A stretch of DNA of 64,000 bases from Magnetospirillum sp. SS-4. GTDB lineage: Bacteria; Pseudomonadota; Alphaproteobacteria; Rhodospirillales; Magnetospirillaceae. The stretch covers positions 1 through 64,000 of the forward strand of contig NZ_CACVCH010000046.1 in the NCBI RefSeq assembly GCF_902729425.1, written 5' to 3'. The position numbers were made by a program, and so were the translations under genes. Positions 17,775-25,039 of this stretch are shown piece by piece. Below the pieces are notes generated by a model. That model was given only the letters and a program-made list of their open reading frames with translations, was not told the origin of the DNA and ran no database searches. Each line of letters starts with the position of its first letter. Position 1 is the first letter of the stretch.

Positions 17775-19178
17775 ATGACACACCATTCGCCCGGACCGCT
17801 CTCGCGACTGATCCATTGCCGGCGCGGCAATATCGCGGTGATGTTCGCCCTCAGCCTGATCCCGGTCATCGCCAGCGTCGGCTTCGGCGTCGACATCACC
17901 CGGGCCTACGCGGTGAAAAGCCGCATGGCCGCCGCCCTGGACGCCGCCGCCCTGGCGGTGGGGTCCTCCACCGGCACCAATGCCCAGTTGCAGCAGGTGG
18001 GCAGCAACTTCTTCAACGCCAACTTCCCCTCCGGCACCCTGGACGCGACGCCGGCGGTCACTTTCACCGTCAACGGCGACATCATCACCGGCAGCGCCAG
18101 CGCGAGCATTCCGACGGTTATCATGAACGTGGTCGGCATCAACCAGCTGAACGTGGCCGCCACCAGTACGGTGATGCGCAAGATCACCGGCCTGGAACTG
18201 GCCATGGTGCTGGACAACACCGGCTCGATGACCTCCAACAACAATATCGGAGCCCTGCGCGACGCCGCCGCCAGCCTGCTGGACATCCTGTTCGGCAGCT
18301 ACACCACCCATCCCACCCTGAAGATCGCCCTGGTCCCCTTTTCCGCCGCCGTCAATCCGGGGAACGAAGCCGCCGGGCTGGTGGGGGCGGGCTCGGCCCA
18401 TGCCCCCACCGATCCGGCCGGCTGGAAGGGCTGCGTCATGGAGCGCGCCTCTCCCCACACCCACGCCGACGTACCCGCCTCGACCGCCCTGTGGGCGCGC
18501 TATGTCTGGCAGCCGGCGGTGGACAACAACTACAGCCTGTCCAACCCGTCCAGCATCCTGTCGAATCCGTCCTACGGCAACGGCAGCACCGGCCCCAATC
18601 TGGGATGTCCCACCGCCATCACGCCGCTGACCAATGTGAAGGCCGAGCTTCAGGGGGCGGTCAACGCCATGGCCGCCTGGAGCCGGGGCGGCACCCTGGG
18701 CGACATCGGCATGGCCTGGGGGTTGCGGGCGCTGTCGCCGGAACCGCCCTTCACCCAGGGGCAGCCCTGGGGAACCAAGGACCTGACCAAGGCGGTGATC
18801 CTGATGACCGACGGCAACAACGAGGTCTACAAGCTGCCCGGCGCGGCCGGTCCCAACAACAAGAACACCGCCGTCAATTCCGACTTCACCGCCTATGGCC
18901 GGCTGGATGAACTGGGCATGGTCGGCGCCACCACCATCAGCGGCGCCAGAACCATCATCGACGGGCGGCTGGCCACCCTGTGCGCCGAGATGAAGGCCAA
19001 GAACATCGTGGTCTATACGGTGACCTTCACGTCGAACCTGGCTTCAAGCACCAAGGACATCTACCGCAATTGCGCGTCGGACCCGCAGAAATACTTCGAC
19101 TCGCCCACTCAGGCGGATCTGAAGAGCGCTTTTGCCGCCATCGCGGTGCAACTGAGCAACCTGCGCATCACCCAGTGA
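17775..19178 (+). CDS. tadG: TadG-like protein with von Willebrand factor A domain
   Basis: A 467-residue protein. The N-terminus has the TadG motif RRGNIAVMFALSLIPVIASVGFGVDITRAY in a membrane helix. A large extracytoplasmic vWA domain follows, beginning ELAMVLDNTGSM with the metal-site pattern Asp-x-Thr-x-Ser, and ILMTDGNNEVY later. TadG has a pseudopilin-like N-terminus and helps assemble or anchor the Tad apparatus. It ends 14 bp from the convergent tadD-like gene. The Tad ATPases, pilin and complete secretin are not in this window. Confidence 0.87.
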   Translation: MTHHSPGPLSRLIHCRRGNIAVMFALSLIPVIASVGFGVDITRAYAVKSRMAAALDAAALAVGSSTGTNAQLQQVGSNFFNANFPSGTLDATPAVTFTVNGDIITGSASASIPTVIMNVVGINQLNVAATSTVMRKITGLELAMVLDNTGSMTSNNNIGALRDAAASLLDILFGSYTTHPTLKIALVPFSAAVNPGNEAAGLVGAGSAHAPTDPAGWKGCVMERASPHTHADVPASTALWARYVWQPAVDNNYSLSNPSSILSNPSYGNGSTGPNLGCPTAITPLTNVKAELQGAVNAMAAWSRGGTLGDIGMAWGLRALSPEPPFTQGQPWGTKDLTKAVILMTDGNNEVYKLPGAAGPNNKNTAVNSDFTAYGRLDELGMVGATTISGARTIIDGRLATLCAEMKAKNIVVYTVTFTSNLASSTKDIYRNCASDPQKYFDSPTQADLKSAFAAIAVQLSNLRITQ

Positions 19179-19192
19179 TTCCGTCCGTCCCG

Positions 19193-19948
19193 CTACTGCC
19201 TGCCGGCCGCCGCCGCCAGGGCGCGCAGAATCTCGATGTTGGACCGGGCCATGTCGGGCGGCAGGTCGTGGCGGGCCAGTTTTTCCGCCTGGGCGGAATC
19301 GCCCTTCAGGGCCAGCAGCAGCGCCAGGTTCTGGCGGATCTGGGTGGTGGCGGCGGGCAGGTCGGCGGCCCGCGTCATCAGGGTCACCGCCTCGTCCAGC
19401 CGCCCGGCCAGGGCCAGCGACAGCGCCAGATTGTTCATCACCGGAGGATTGTCCGGCGACAGCGCCAGGGCGCGGGCATAGGCCGCCCTGGCCTCGTCGC
19501 CCAGTCCCTGGGTGTCGAGCACCACCGCCATGGCGGCATGGGCGTCCCAGCGTTCCGGCGCCGCCGCCAGGGCCTGGTCCAGGGTCCGGCGGGCCAGGGC
19601 CAGCCGGTCGGCGGCCAGATAGTCCTTGCCCAGTTCGATCAACAGGTCGGCATCGGCGGGAAAGCGGGGCAACAGCGTCTGGATGACGTCGGCGGCCGCT
19701 TGCGGCTGACCGCCATAGCGCAGGTTGCGGGCCAGGGCGACGGTGATGCCGCGATCCTCGGGCCGGCGGAGGTGGATGGTGCCGAGATGCTGCACCGCCC
19801 CCTTGTAGTCGCGGTTGGCCTCGGCGGCGGCGGCGGCGGCGCGCAGCGACGGTTCCACCGCCTCGGCCACGGCGCGTTCGCCATCCCCGGGAGAGCCGGC
19901 GCAGCCGGTCAGCAGCAGGATCGCGAGGAGGGCAGGGCGGACAGTCAT
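19193..19948 (-). CDS. tadD: TadD-like TPR lipoprotein
   Basis: A 251-residue TPR protein that starts at the ATG at 19948. The signal peptide MTVRPALLAILLLTGCAGS has a lipobox (LLTGC), so it is a probable lipoprotein. About five tetratricopeptide units follow, for example GDEARAAYARALALSPDNPPVMNNLALSLALAGRLDEA. TadD lipoproteins assist secretin assembly in Tad pili, and the position facing tadG supports this name. By sequence alone it is a generic TPR lipoprotein. Confidence 0.78.
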   Translation of the reverse strand: MTVRPALLAILLLTGCAGSPGDGERAVAEAVEPSLRAAAAAAEANRDYKGAVQHLGTIHLRRPEDRGITVALARNLRYGGQPQAAADVIQTLLPRFPADADLLIELGKDYLAADRLALARRTLDQALAAAPERWDAHAAMAVVLDTQGLGDEARAAYARALALSPDNPPVMNNLALSLALAGRLDEAVTLMTRAADLPAATTQIRQNLALLLALKGDSAQAEKLARHDLPPDMARSNIEILRALAAAAGRQ

Positions 19949-20034
19949 GGACGCGGTCTCCGGCAACAGATGAAATCGCCTGAATTTTCGGTTAATTTGC
20001 ATGGTTATTTGTTGGGCGTAAAACAAAACGGTCG

Positions 20035-20063
20035 TTGCTGTGCCGTTGCTTGGGCGCTATCAT
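20035..20063 (+). promoter_or_regulatory. Sigma-70-type promoter candidate for the secretin N-domain gene
   Basis: TTGCTG (20035-20040), a 17-bp spacer and TATCAT (20058-20063) precede the ATG at 20102 by a plausible distance. The -10 box matches 5/6. Confidence 0.5.
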
Positions 20064-20101
20064 CGTGGGGCTAAGCATAACCTAATGGAGCGGGGCTGTC
20101 G

Positions 20102-20572
20102 ATGCGTTCTGGATTGTCATTGGCCTTGCTTGCGGCCGGTCTGCTGGCTGCTCCGGCGGCTTGGGCCGGCGAGAGCATCGTGGTTCCGCTGGGCGGCGCC
20201 GTCGCCGTGCCGCTGAAGCAGGCCGCCCGGCAGGTGGTGGTCGGCAATCCCGCCATCGCCGACGTCACCGTGCAGGGCTCGCGCGGTCTCACCCTGTTCG
20301 GCAAGTATCCCGGCGGCACCACCCTGTCGGTGATCGACGGAGCCGGCAAGGTGGTGTTCGACGCCACCGTGGTGGTGTCGGCCGGTGGCGGCAACGCGGT
20401 GACGGTGCGCTACGGCACCGGCAAGACCTGGCAGCCGGGCGGAGTTTCCACCGTGGTCGAATGCGCCCCGGAACGCTGTTCGCCGCCCATGGGGATTCCC
20501 TCCGAGACTCCCTACAAGAGCGGTTCCGCCCCGGCGGCGGCTTCCGCGCCCGCCTCCGCTCCCGCCAGGTAG
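20102..20572 (+). CDS. Orphan pilus-secretin N-terminal domain protein (RcpA/CpaC-N like)
   Basis: A 156-residue secreted protein with signal peptide MRSGLSLALLAAGLLAAPAAWA. The mature part, ESIVVPLGGAVAVPLKQAARQVVVGNPAIADVTVQGSRGLTLFGKYPGGTTLSVID, is the domain found at the N-terminus of CpaC/RcpA-type secretins. The secretin beta-barrel domain is absent. A Cys pair near the C-terminus (CAPERC) and an Ala/Pro/Ser tail follow. Such stand-alone domains occur in alphaproteobacterial Tad loci, probably as periplasmic partners. A strong minus-strand terminator begins 19 bp downstream. Confidence 0.8.
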   Translation: MRSGLSLALLAAGLLAAPAAWAGESIVVPLGGAVAVPLKQAARQVVVGNPAIADVTVQGSRGLTLFGKYPGGTTLSVIDGAGKVVFDATVVVSAGGGNAVTVRYGTGKTWQPGGVSTVVECAPERCSPPMGIPSETPYKSGSAPAAASAPASAPAR

Positions 20573-20590
20573 GCGTATGATGTTGCCGCC

Positions 20591-20618
20591 AAAAAAAACC
20601 GCCGGGTCGCCCCGGCGG
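20591..20618 (-). terminator. Rho-independent terminator of the small RNA
   Basis: On the minus strand CCGCCGGG pairs with CCCGGCGG (20618-20611 with 20606-20599, 4-nt loop) and is followed directly by eight T residues (20598-20591). There is no protein gene on this strand just upstream, which is why a small RNA was looked for. Confidence 0.9.
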
Positions 20619-20686
20619 CTTGAGTTTGGGAGGAAACGTCCAAGAAAGGCAACAAGGGACCGCCAGAGGGCTTTCCGTTTGTTGCA
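20591..20686 (-). ncRNA. Candidate trans-acting small RNA, alpha-r8 (MmgR)-like
   Basis: The predicted transcript is about 96 nt on the minus strand. The 5' stem-loop pairs GCAACAA (20685-20679) with TTGTTGC (20655-20649). A roughly 30-nt unpaired stretch follows, containing UUUCCUCCC (20636-20628), and then a GC-rich hairpin with T8. A sigma-70 promoter with 17-bp spacing sits exactly upstream. From memory, the alphaproteobacterial ar8/MmgR sRNA family is defined by a conserved UUUCCUCCCU decamer ahead of its terminator, and here nine of ten bases agree. The anti-Shine-Dalgarno-like stretch suggests mRNA repression by base pairing. The family assignment is inference; the promoter-stem-terminator layout is seen directly. 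Confidence 0.7.
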
Positions 20687-20721
20687 GTGCAATATATAGC
20701 GATTAAGATGCTGCACTGCAA
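20682..20721 (-). promoter_or_regulatory. Small-RNA promoter with two PhaR-like palindromes
   Basis: On the minus strand the -35 box is TTGCAG (20721-20716), the spacer is 17 bp and the -10 box is TATATA (20698-20693), predicting a start near 20686. Two near-identical palindromes overlap it: CTGC-ACT-GCAA at 20711-20721 over the -35 box and TTGC-AGT-GCAA at 20682-20692 at the start site. Together they form a perfect 10-bp inverted repeat (20682-20691 and 20712-20721). TGC-N3-GCA palindromes are the recognition type reported for PhaR, the polyhydroxybutyrate regulator; regulator identity is inference. Confidence 0.65.
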
Positions 20722-20831
20722 GAGAAAAGCTGGGGGCAATTGATCGCGGCGTTGGAAAGTCATCCATTTACAATGGGTTGTCCTGCATGGGATACAGGTA
20801 TGACCACCTGTCGTCACTGAGGCTGGCGTGG

Positions 20832-20849
20832 TTGGCACGGTCCGTGCAA
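20832..20849 (+). promoter_or_regulatory. Sigma-54-like promoter (or palindromic operator)
   Basis: TTGGCACG-N4-GTGCAA matches the -24/-12 consensus, with GG and GC separated by exactly 10 nt and one mismatch (G for T at the -12 element). It lies 36 bp upstream of the transglycosylase ATG. The same bases contain a perfect palindrome GCACGG-T-CCGTGC, so an operator or hairpin is an alternative reading. Confidence 0.45.
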
Positions 20850-20885
20850 GAATGATTGGCGAGACAGGGCATGCGGAGCGGAGCC

Positions 20886-21695
20886 ATGATCATCGGACGG
20901 GCGATATGGGGAACGGCGGCATTCACCGTCATCCTGCTTGCCGCCGTCGCCGCCAGGGCGGTGGTTCCGGTGCATCCCGAGGCCGCCTGCGCCGCCGAGA
21001 CCTCGTCCAGCGAACGTCTGTACGGTATTCCCGCCGCCCTGCTCCACTCCATCTCCATCGTCGAATCCGGCCGCTACAATTCGGACCGCCGGGCAGTTAT
21101 TGCCTGGCCGTGGACGGTGATGGCGGAAGGCAAGGGGCGTTATTTTCCCACCAAGGCCGAGGCCATCGCCGAGGTGAGGAAGCTGAAGGCCGAGGGAGTC
21201 CGCAATATTGACGTCGGCTGCATGCAGATCAACCTGCGCTATCACCCCGACGCTTTCGCCAATCTGGACATGGCGTTCGACCCGGCGGCCAACGTCGCCT
21301 ATGCCGCCCGCTTCCTGAAGGGGCTGTTCGACGCCACCGGCCACTGGCTGACGGCGGCGTCCTATTACCACTCCCAGACTCCCAACCTGGCCGCCGCCTA
21401 TCGCGAGCGTCTGGTCAAGGTGTGGAACGGAACCGGTTCGGCCGCCACCCAGGTGGCTTCGGCGCCGCCGCGCGGCATCAGGCCGGTGCCGCACGCCCCG
21501 GCGCTGACGGCGGTTCCTGGATCGCCCAGAGTGGAGGAGGCCCGCCGCGCCTGGCGCGAGCAGGCGGCCCTGGAGCGTCAGGAGGCCAGCCGCATCGCCG
21601 CCGCTTACCGCACCGCCAGGGTGGCGGAATATCAGCTGCGCCGCGCCCGCTTCATGGACGCCAGGGCCGGCCTGTCCGCCGCTACTCGCCAGTAA
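20886..21695 (+). CDS. Secreted lytic transglycosylase-like protein (SLT fold)
   Basis: A 269-residue protein that starts at the ATG at 20886, with GGAG seven bases upstream. An N-terminal hydrophobic segment serves as signal or anchor. The SLT-type core follows: LLHSISIVESGRYN with the likely catalytic Glu, then VGCMQINLRYHPDAFANLDMAFDPAANVAYAARFLKGLF and WLTAASYYHSQTP. Such enzymes cleave peptidoglycan glycan strands and often open the wall for secretion machines, so a link with the adjacent Tad genes is plausible. The C-terminal third is a charged helical Arg/Ala-rich stretch. Its 3' end overlaps the convergent uracil-DNA glycosylase gene by 14 bp. Confidence 0.85.
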   Translation: MIIGRAIWGTAAFTVILLAAVAARAVVPVHPEAACAAETSSSERLYGIPAALLHSISIVESGRYNSDRRAVIAWPWTVMAEGKGRYFPTKAEAIAEVRKLKAEGVRNIDVGCMQINLRYHPDAFANLDMAFDPAANVAYAARFLKGLFDATGHWLTAASYYHSQTPNLAAAYRERLVKVWNGTGSAATQVASAPPRGIRPVPHAPALTAVPGSPRVEEARRAWREQAALERQEASRIAAAYRTARVAEYQLRRARFMDARAGLSAATRQ

Positions 21696-22341
21696 TTGCG
21701 TCCAGCAGGGTTTCGACCGCCGCCACGAACATGGCCTCGGTCAGACGCCGCGTGTTGGTGTTGTAGCGCGAGCAATGATAGCTGTCGACCAGCACCGGAC
21801 CGGAGCCCAGGCGGTGCAGCGCGCCATGGCCAAAGGGATGGGCCGATTTGCGGTGGCCCAGGGCGGTCAGCACCTGATCGTGGGATTCGCGGCCCAGGCA
21901 CAAGATGCCGCGCAGACGGGGCATGGCCGCGATCTCGGCGGCCAGGAACGGCCGGCAGGCGGCGAATTCGGCCGGCAGCGGCTTGTTGGCCGGTGGTACG
22001 CAGCGGGCGGCGTTGGTGATGCGGCAATCCACCAGGATAAGGCCGTCGTCGATGCGGGCGTCATAGGGTCCGCTCGCCAGTCCCAGCCGGATCAGGGTGG
22101 AATAGAGCAGGTCGCCGGCGTAGTCGCCGGTGAAGGGGCGGCCGGTACGGTTGGCGCCCTTCAGTCCCGGCGCCAGCCCCACCACCAGGACGCGGGCGTC
22201 CAGGGTGCCGAACGACGGCACCGGATCGTGATACCAGCCGGGCCACGCGACGCGGTTGGCGCGCCGGAAATCGGCCAGACGGGGGCACAGCGGGCAGTCG
22301 GATTCGGGCTGGTGCCGCCGGGTCTCGGCCGCGTCCGTCAA
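21682..22341 (-). CDS. Family 5 (UdgB-type) uracil-DNA glycosylase
   Basis: Removes uracil and some other deaminated bases from DNA. The 219-residue protein has four candidate Fe-S cysteines (CPLC near residue 16, plus Cys in RCVP and LCLG). The motif GLAPGLKGANRTGRPFTGD is that of family 5 enzymes, which lack the usual catalytic polar residue of UngA. The C-terminal motif is HCSRYNTNTRRLT. The start is TTG at 22341, overlapping the stop codon of the NYN gene (TTGA), so the two genes are coupled. Confidence 0.9.
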   Translation of the reverse strand: MTDAAETRRHQPESDCPLCPRLADFRRANRVAWPGWYHDPVPSFGTLDARVLVVGLAPGLKGANRTGRPFTGDYAGDLLYSTLIRLGLASGPYDARIDDGLILVDCRITNAARCVPPANKPLPAEFAACRPFLAAEIAAMPRLRGILCLGRESHDQVLTALGHRKSAHPFGHGALHRLGSGPVLVDSYHCSRYNTNTRRLTEAMFVAAVETLLDAITGE

Positions 22342-22910
22342 TCCATGTCGCCTTGCGGGACGGAACGGTCGTCGCGGGGGCCGAGGGACCGGGCGATCTG
22401 CTGTTCCAGGTCCAGCAGCTCGACGAAGGTGTCGGCCTGGCGGCGCAATTCATCGGCGACCATGGGGGGCTGCGAGCGGATGGTGCTGACCACGGTGACG
22501 CGCACGCCCTTGCGCTGGACCGCCTCGACCAGCCGGCGGAAATCGCCGTCGCCCGAGAACAGCACCACATGGTCCAGGTACTGGCACATCTCCATGACGT
22601 CGATGGCCAGTTCGATGTCCATGTTGCCCTTGATCTTGCGGCGGCCGGCGGCGTCGGTGAACTCCTTGGTCGGCTTGGTGACCATGGTGTAGCCGTTGTA
22701 GTCCAGCCAATCCACCAGCGGACGGATCGGGGAGTATTCCTGATCCTCCATCAGGGCGGTGTAGTAGAAGGCGCGAATCAACCGCCCCCTGGCGGCGAAC
22801 AGCTGGAGCAGCTTCTTGTAGTCGATGTCGAAGCCCAGGGCGCGGGCCGCCGAGTACAGGTTCGAGCCATCGATGAACAGGCCGATTCTCTCTGTTGAAT
22901 AGAATTGCAT
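22338..22910 (-). CDS. NYN-domain (LabA/DUF88-type) putative ribonuclease
   Basis: A 190-residue PIN-like protein. The acidic active-site motifs are seen in order: GLFIDGSNLYSAARAL, then KGNMDIELAIDVMEM, then HVVLFSGDGDFRRLVEAVQRKG. These match the NYN/LabA family of metal-dependent RNases. The start is the ATG at 22910; an upstream extension lacks family character. It is coupled with the downstream uracil-DNA glycosylase and is divergent from rpoZ across 167 bp. The RNA substrate is unknown. Confidence 0.9.
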   Translation of the reverse strand: MQFYSTERIGLFIDGSNLYSAARALGFDIDYKKLLQLFAARGRLIRAFYYTALMEDQEYSPIRPLVDWLDYNGYTMVTKPTKEFTDAAGRRKIKGNMDIELAIDVMEMCQYLDHVVLFSGDGDFRRLVEAVQRKGVRVTVVSTIRSQPPMVADELRRQADTFVELLDLEQQIARSLGPRDDRSVPQGDMD

Positions 22911-23007
22911 CGCTGTTCTTTCTTGAAATATGTGTGGATCGGCTATTGTGATCGGGGTATAATGACCCACGTTATGCGTATGCGGGCTGAACTGCAAGTG
23001 TCTGGCG

Positions 23008-23038
23008 CTTGCGTTCCCCCCGGCCCGGCATATATAAG
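23008..23038 (+). promoter_or_regulatory. Probable rpoZ promoter
   Basis: CTTGCG (23008-23013), a 17-bp spacer and TATATAAG (23031-23038) lie 40 bp upstream of the rpoZ ATG. A perfect TATAAT at 22958-22963 with a weak -35 box may be a second start. Confidence 0.65.
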
Positions 23039-23077
23039 CTGACTTCTTTCGCTATCCGGACAGTTCAAGGATCACCG

Positions 23078-23476
23078 ATGGCCCGCGTTACGGTTGAAGA
23101 CTGCGTTCTCAAGGTTCCCAATCGCTTCGAGCTGGTGCTGATGGCCGGCCAGCGCGCCCGCGACATTTCCTCCGGCGCCCGGCTGACGGTGGAACGCGAC
23201 AACGACAAGAATCCGGTGGTGGCCCTGCGCGAGATCGCCGACGAGACGGTTCCGCTCGACGGCTTGCAGAACGCCCTGATCCAGGGGCTGCAAAAGCACG
23301 TCGAGGTGGACGAGCCGGAGGAGGACGAGATGGAGGGTTTCATCCCCGATGGGGATCTGGCCTTCGAGACCGTCGCCAACGAGGACGAGATGGTCGAGGA
23401 CGGCATGTCCATCAACGAGAACGGCGTCGATTTCGATCCCGACGCGGCCGGCGGCGATCCGCTCGGCGAGGACTGA
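23078..23476 (+). CDS. rpoZ: RNA polymerase omega subunit
   Basis: The small subunit that helps assemble and stabilise RNA polymerase and forms part of the ppGpp site. The 132-residue protein has the canonical [34 protein letters not shown] and [12 protein letters not shown] long acidic C-terminal tail (Asp/Glu-rich from about residue 80) is longer than in E. coli but usual in alphaproteobacteria. A CAAGGA Shine-Dalgarno precedes the ATG. Confidence 0.96.
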   Translation: MARVTVEDCVLKVPNRFELVLMAGQRARDISSGARLTVERDNDKNPVVALREIADETVPLDGLQNALIQGLQKHVEVDEPEEDEMEGFIPDGDLAFETVANEDEMVEDGMSINENGVDFDPDAAGGDPLGED

Positions 23477-23530
23477 GCCGCTCCGGCCCTCTTCCCGCCG
23501 CGATGCGGGGGAGAGGGCCGGCCGCGCCTG

Positions 23531-24766
23531 TCAGAAGATATCCCTGTCACCGAATTTCAGCACCACGCCGCCCGGCAGGACGGCGCGGTCGCGGCCGCCG
23601 CGTTTCGCCTCGTACATGCGCTGGTCGGCAAGCTCGATCAGTTGCGGCCAGTCGCTGACATTGTCGGCGTTGCGCTCGGCCACCCCGATGGAGGCGGTCA
23701 TGGGGGTTCCGTCGGGGCGGAGTCCGAAGCCGCTCTGACGCAGCCGTTCAAGCAGGATCTTGGCGCCGTCGGCTCCGGTCTCGGTCAGGATGGCGACGAA
23801 TTCCTCGCCGCCCCAGCGCACCAGCACGTCGCCGCGCCGCAATCCCTCCCGCAGCTTGTCGGCCAGTCCCCTCAGCGCCTTGTCGCCCTCGTCGTGGCCA
23901 TAGGTGTCGTTGATGGACTTGAACTTGTCGAGATCGAAGAACGCCACCGCCATGGGCGTGTTCTTCATGGCCGCCAGACGATACTGAAGGTCCAGCGCCT
24001 CGCCTCCCGACCGCCGGGTATAGGCCCCGGTCAGGGGGTCGATCATGGCGCGGTTGACCAGGGCGGTGATGTAGTGAAGCTGGCTCATGCCCGAGAACAT
24101 GGCCACCCCCATCACCAGCACCATCAGCCACAGCATGGGACCGTGCTGGTCCAGCGACAGCGCCTCGCCGCCCATGATCAGGCCGGCCACCGCGAAGATG
24201 AAGGCCGGCGCCGAGAACAGCGCCACCTCGAAGGCGGTCAGCGGAAAAATGGCGAGCCCGGCCAGGACGATGTTGGGCATCAGGGCGTACATCTTGGTGA
24301 CCAGCAGGGCGGTGCCGGTGACCTGGAGATCGGCGGTGATCACGATGGACAGCAGGTAGAATACCGGCGGCACCAGCAGCATGACCATCAGCATGGCGTC
24401 GGCCTGAATCCGGGTCTTCCCCATGGTCCAGGGCCAGGCCAGCAGCAGGAAGATCGCGCCGGAGGCCAGCCGCAGCGCCGTCATCTGCGCCCATTGCGGC
24501 CAGGGAAAGACGAACCAGTCGATGATCGACCACAGCGGCACCATCACCGCGAACAGGGCGGCCACCAACTGGATGCGCGAGATGATCACCGAGGCGGCGT
24601 GGCGGCGGATGTGGGGGGAATGGCGCAGCGGCACCAGCAGGTCGAAGAACTGGCCCCAGGTGATCTTGATGGGGGCGAACAGGTGGGCGGCGAAGGACCG
24701 CCAGCCCTTTGGGGATTCGATGTCGTCGGCGATGATATCGGGTTGGATACGCCCGGGATGGTTCAA
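23531..24766 (-). CDS. Membrane diguanylate cyclase (GGDEF)
   Basis: Synthesises cyclic di-GMP. The 411-residue protein has about six membrane helices (about residues 55-235) and a GGDEF domain (about 245-400) with DPLTGAYTRR, FFDLDKFKSINDTYGHDEGD and RWGGEEF. The RRGD I-site for product inhibition lies five residues before GGEEF. I choose a TTG start at 24766 because GGAGAG is placed five bases upstream; an ATG at 24988 would add 74 residues with no domain. It is divergent from the HD-GYP gene, forming a make/break pair. Confidence 0.88.
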   Translation of the reverse strand: MNHPGRIQPDIIADDIESPKGWRSFAAHLFAPIKITWGQFFDLLVPLRHSPHIRRHAASVIISRIQLVAALFAVMVPLWSIIDWFVFPWPQWAQMTALRLASGAIFLLLAWPWTMGKTRIQADAMLMVMLLVPPVFYLLSIVITADLQVTGTALLVTKMYALMPNIVLAGLAIFPLTAFEVALFSAPAFIFAVAGLIMGGEALSLDQHGPMLWLMVLVMGVAMFSGMSQLHYITALVNRAMIDPLTGAYTRRSGGEALDLQYRLAAMKNTPMAVAFFDLDKFKSINDTYGHDEGDKALRGLADKLREGLRRGDVLVRWGGEEFVAILTETGADGAKILLERLRQSGFGLRPDGTPMTASIGVAERNADNVSDWPQLIELADQRMYEAKRGGRDRAVLPGGVVLKFGDRDIF

Positions 24767-24968
24767 GATATCTCTCCGCTTGGACGGCCGGGAACTGGGG
24801 TCCGGCGAGGGGTGGAGGCTATTGAAGTATCCACAATTTTTCAATGGATATTGTGTGTCGTCCCAGGGGCTCGCCCCACCGCCTCGGACCAGCATCCCGT
24901 TGTGGGTATGTCCATGGTATCGCCCTTGATTCCACAAGTATTTCCGGGCAGAAGTGGTCATACCGCAT

Positions 24969-24998
24969 TTGACCGGAGGCGCGGTCATAGGCTATGAT
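24969..24998 (+). promoter_or_regulatory. Sigma-70 promoter of the HD-GYP gene
   Basis: TTGACC (24969-24974), an 18-bp spacer and TATGAT (24993-24998); both boxes match 5/6. The start site would fall near 25005, which rules out the earliest in-frame TTG at 25010 as the start codon. Confidence 0.75.
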
Positions 24999-25039
24999 TA
25001 AATTGATTTTTGTCAAGACTTTGGAGCATTGGTGACGCC

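Noticed and set aside
24832-24855. CACAAT/ATTGTG inverted repeat upstream of the GGDEF gene
   Set aside because: Short arms, wide spacing and AT-rich context make chance likely.
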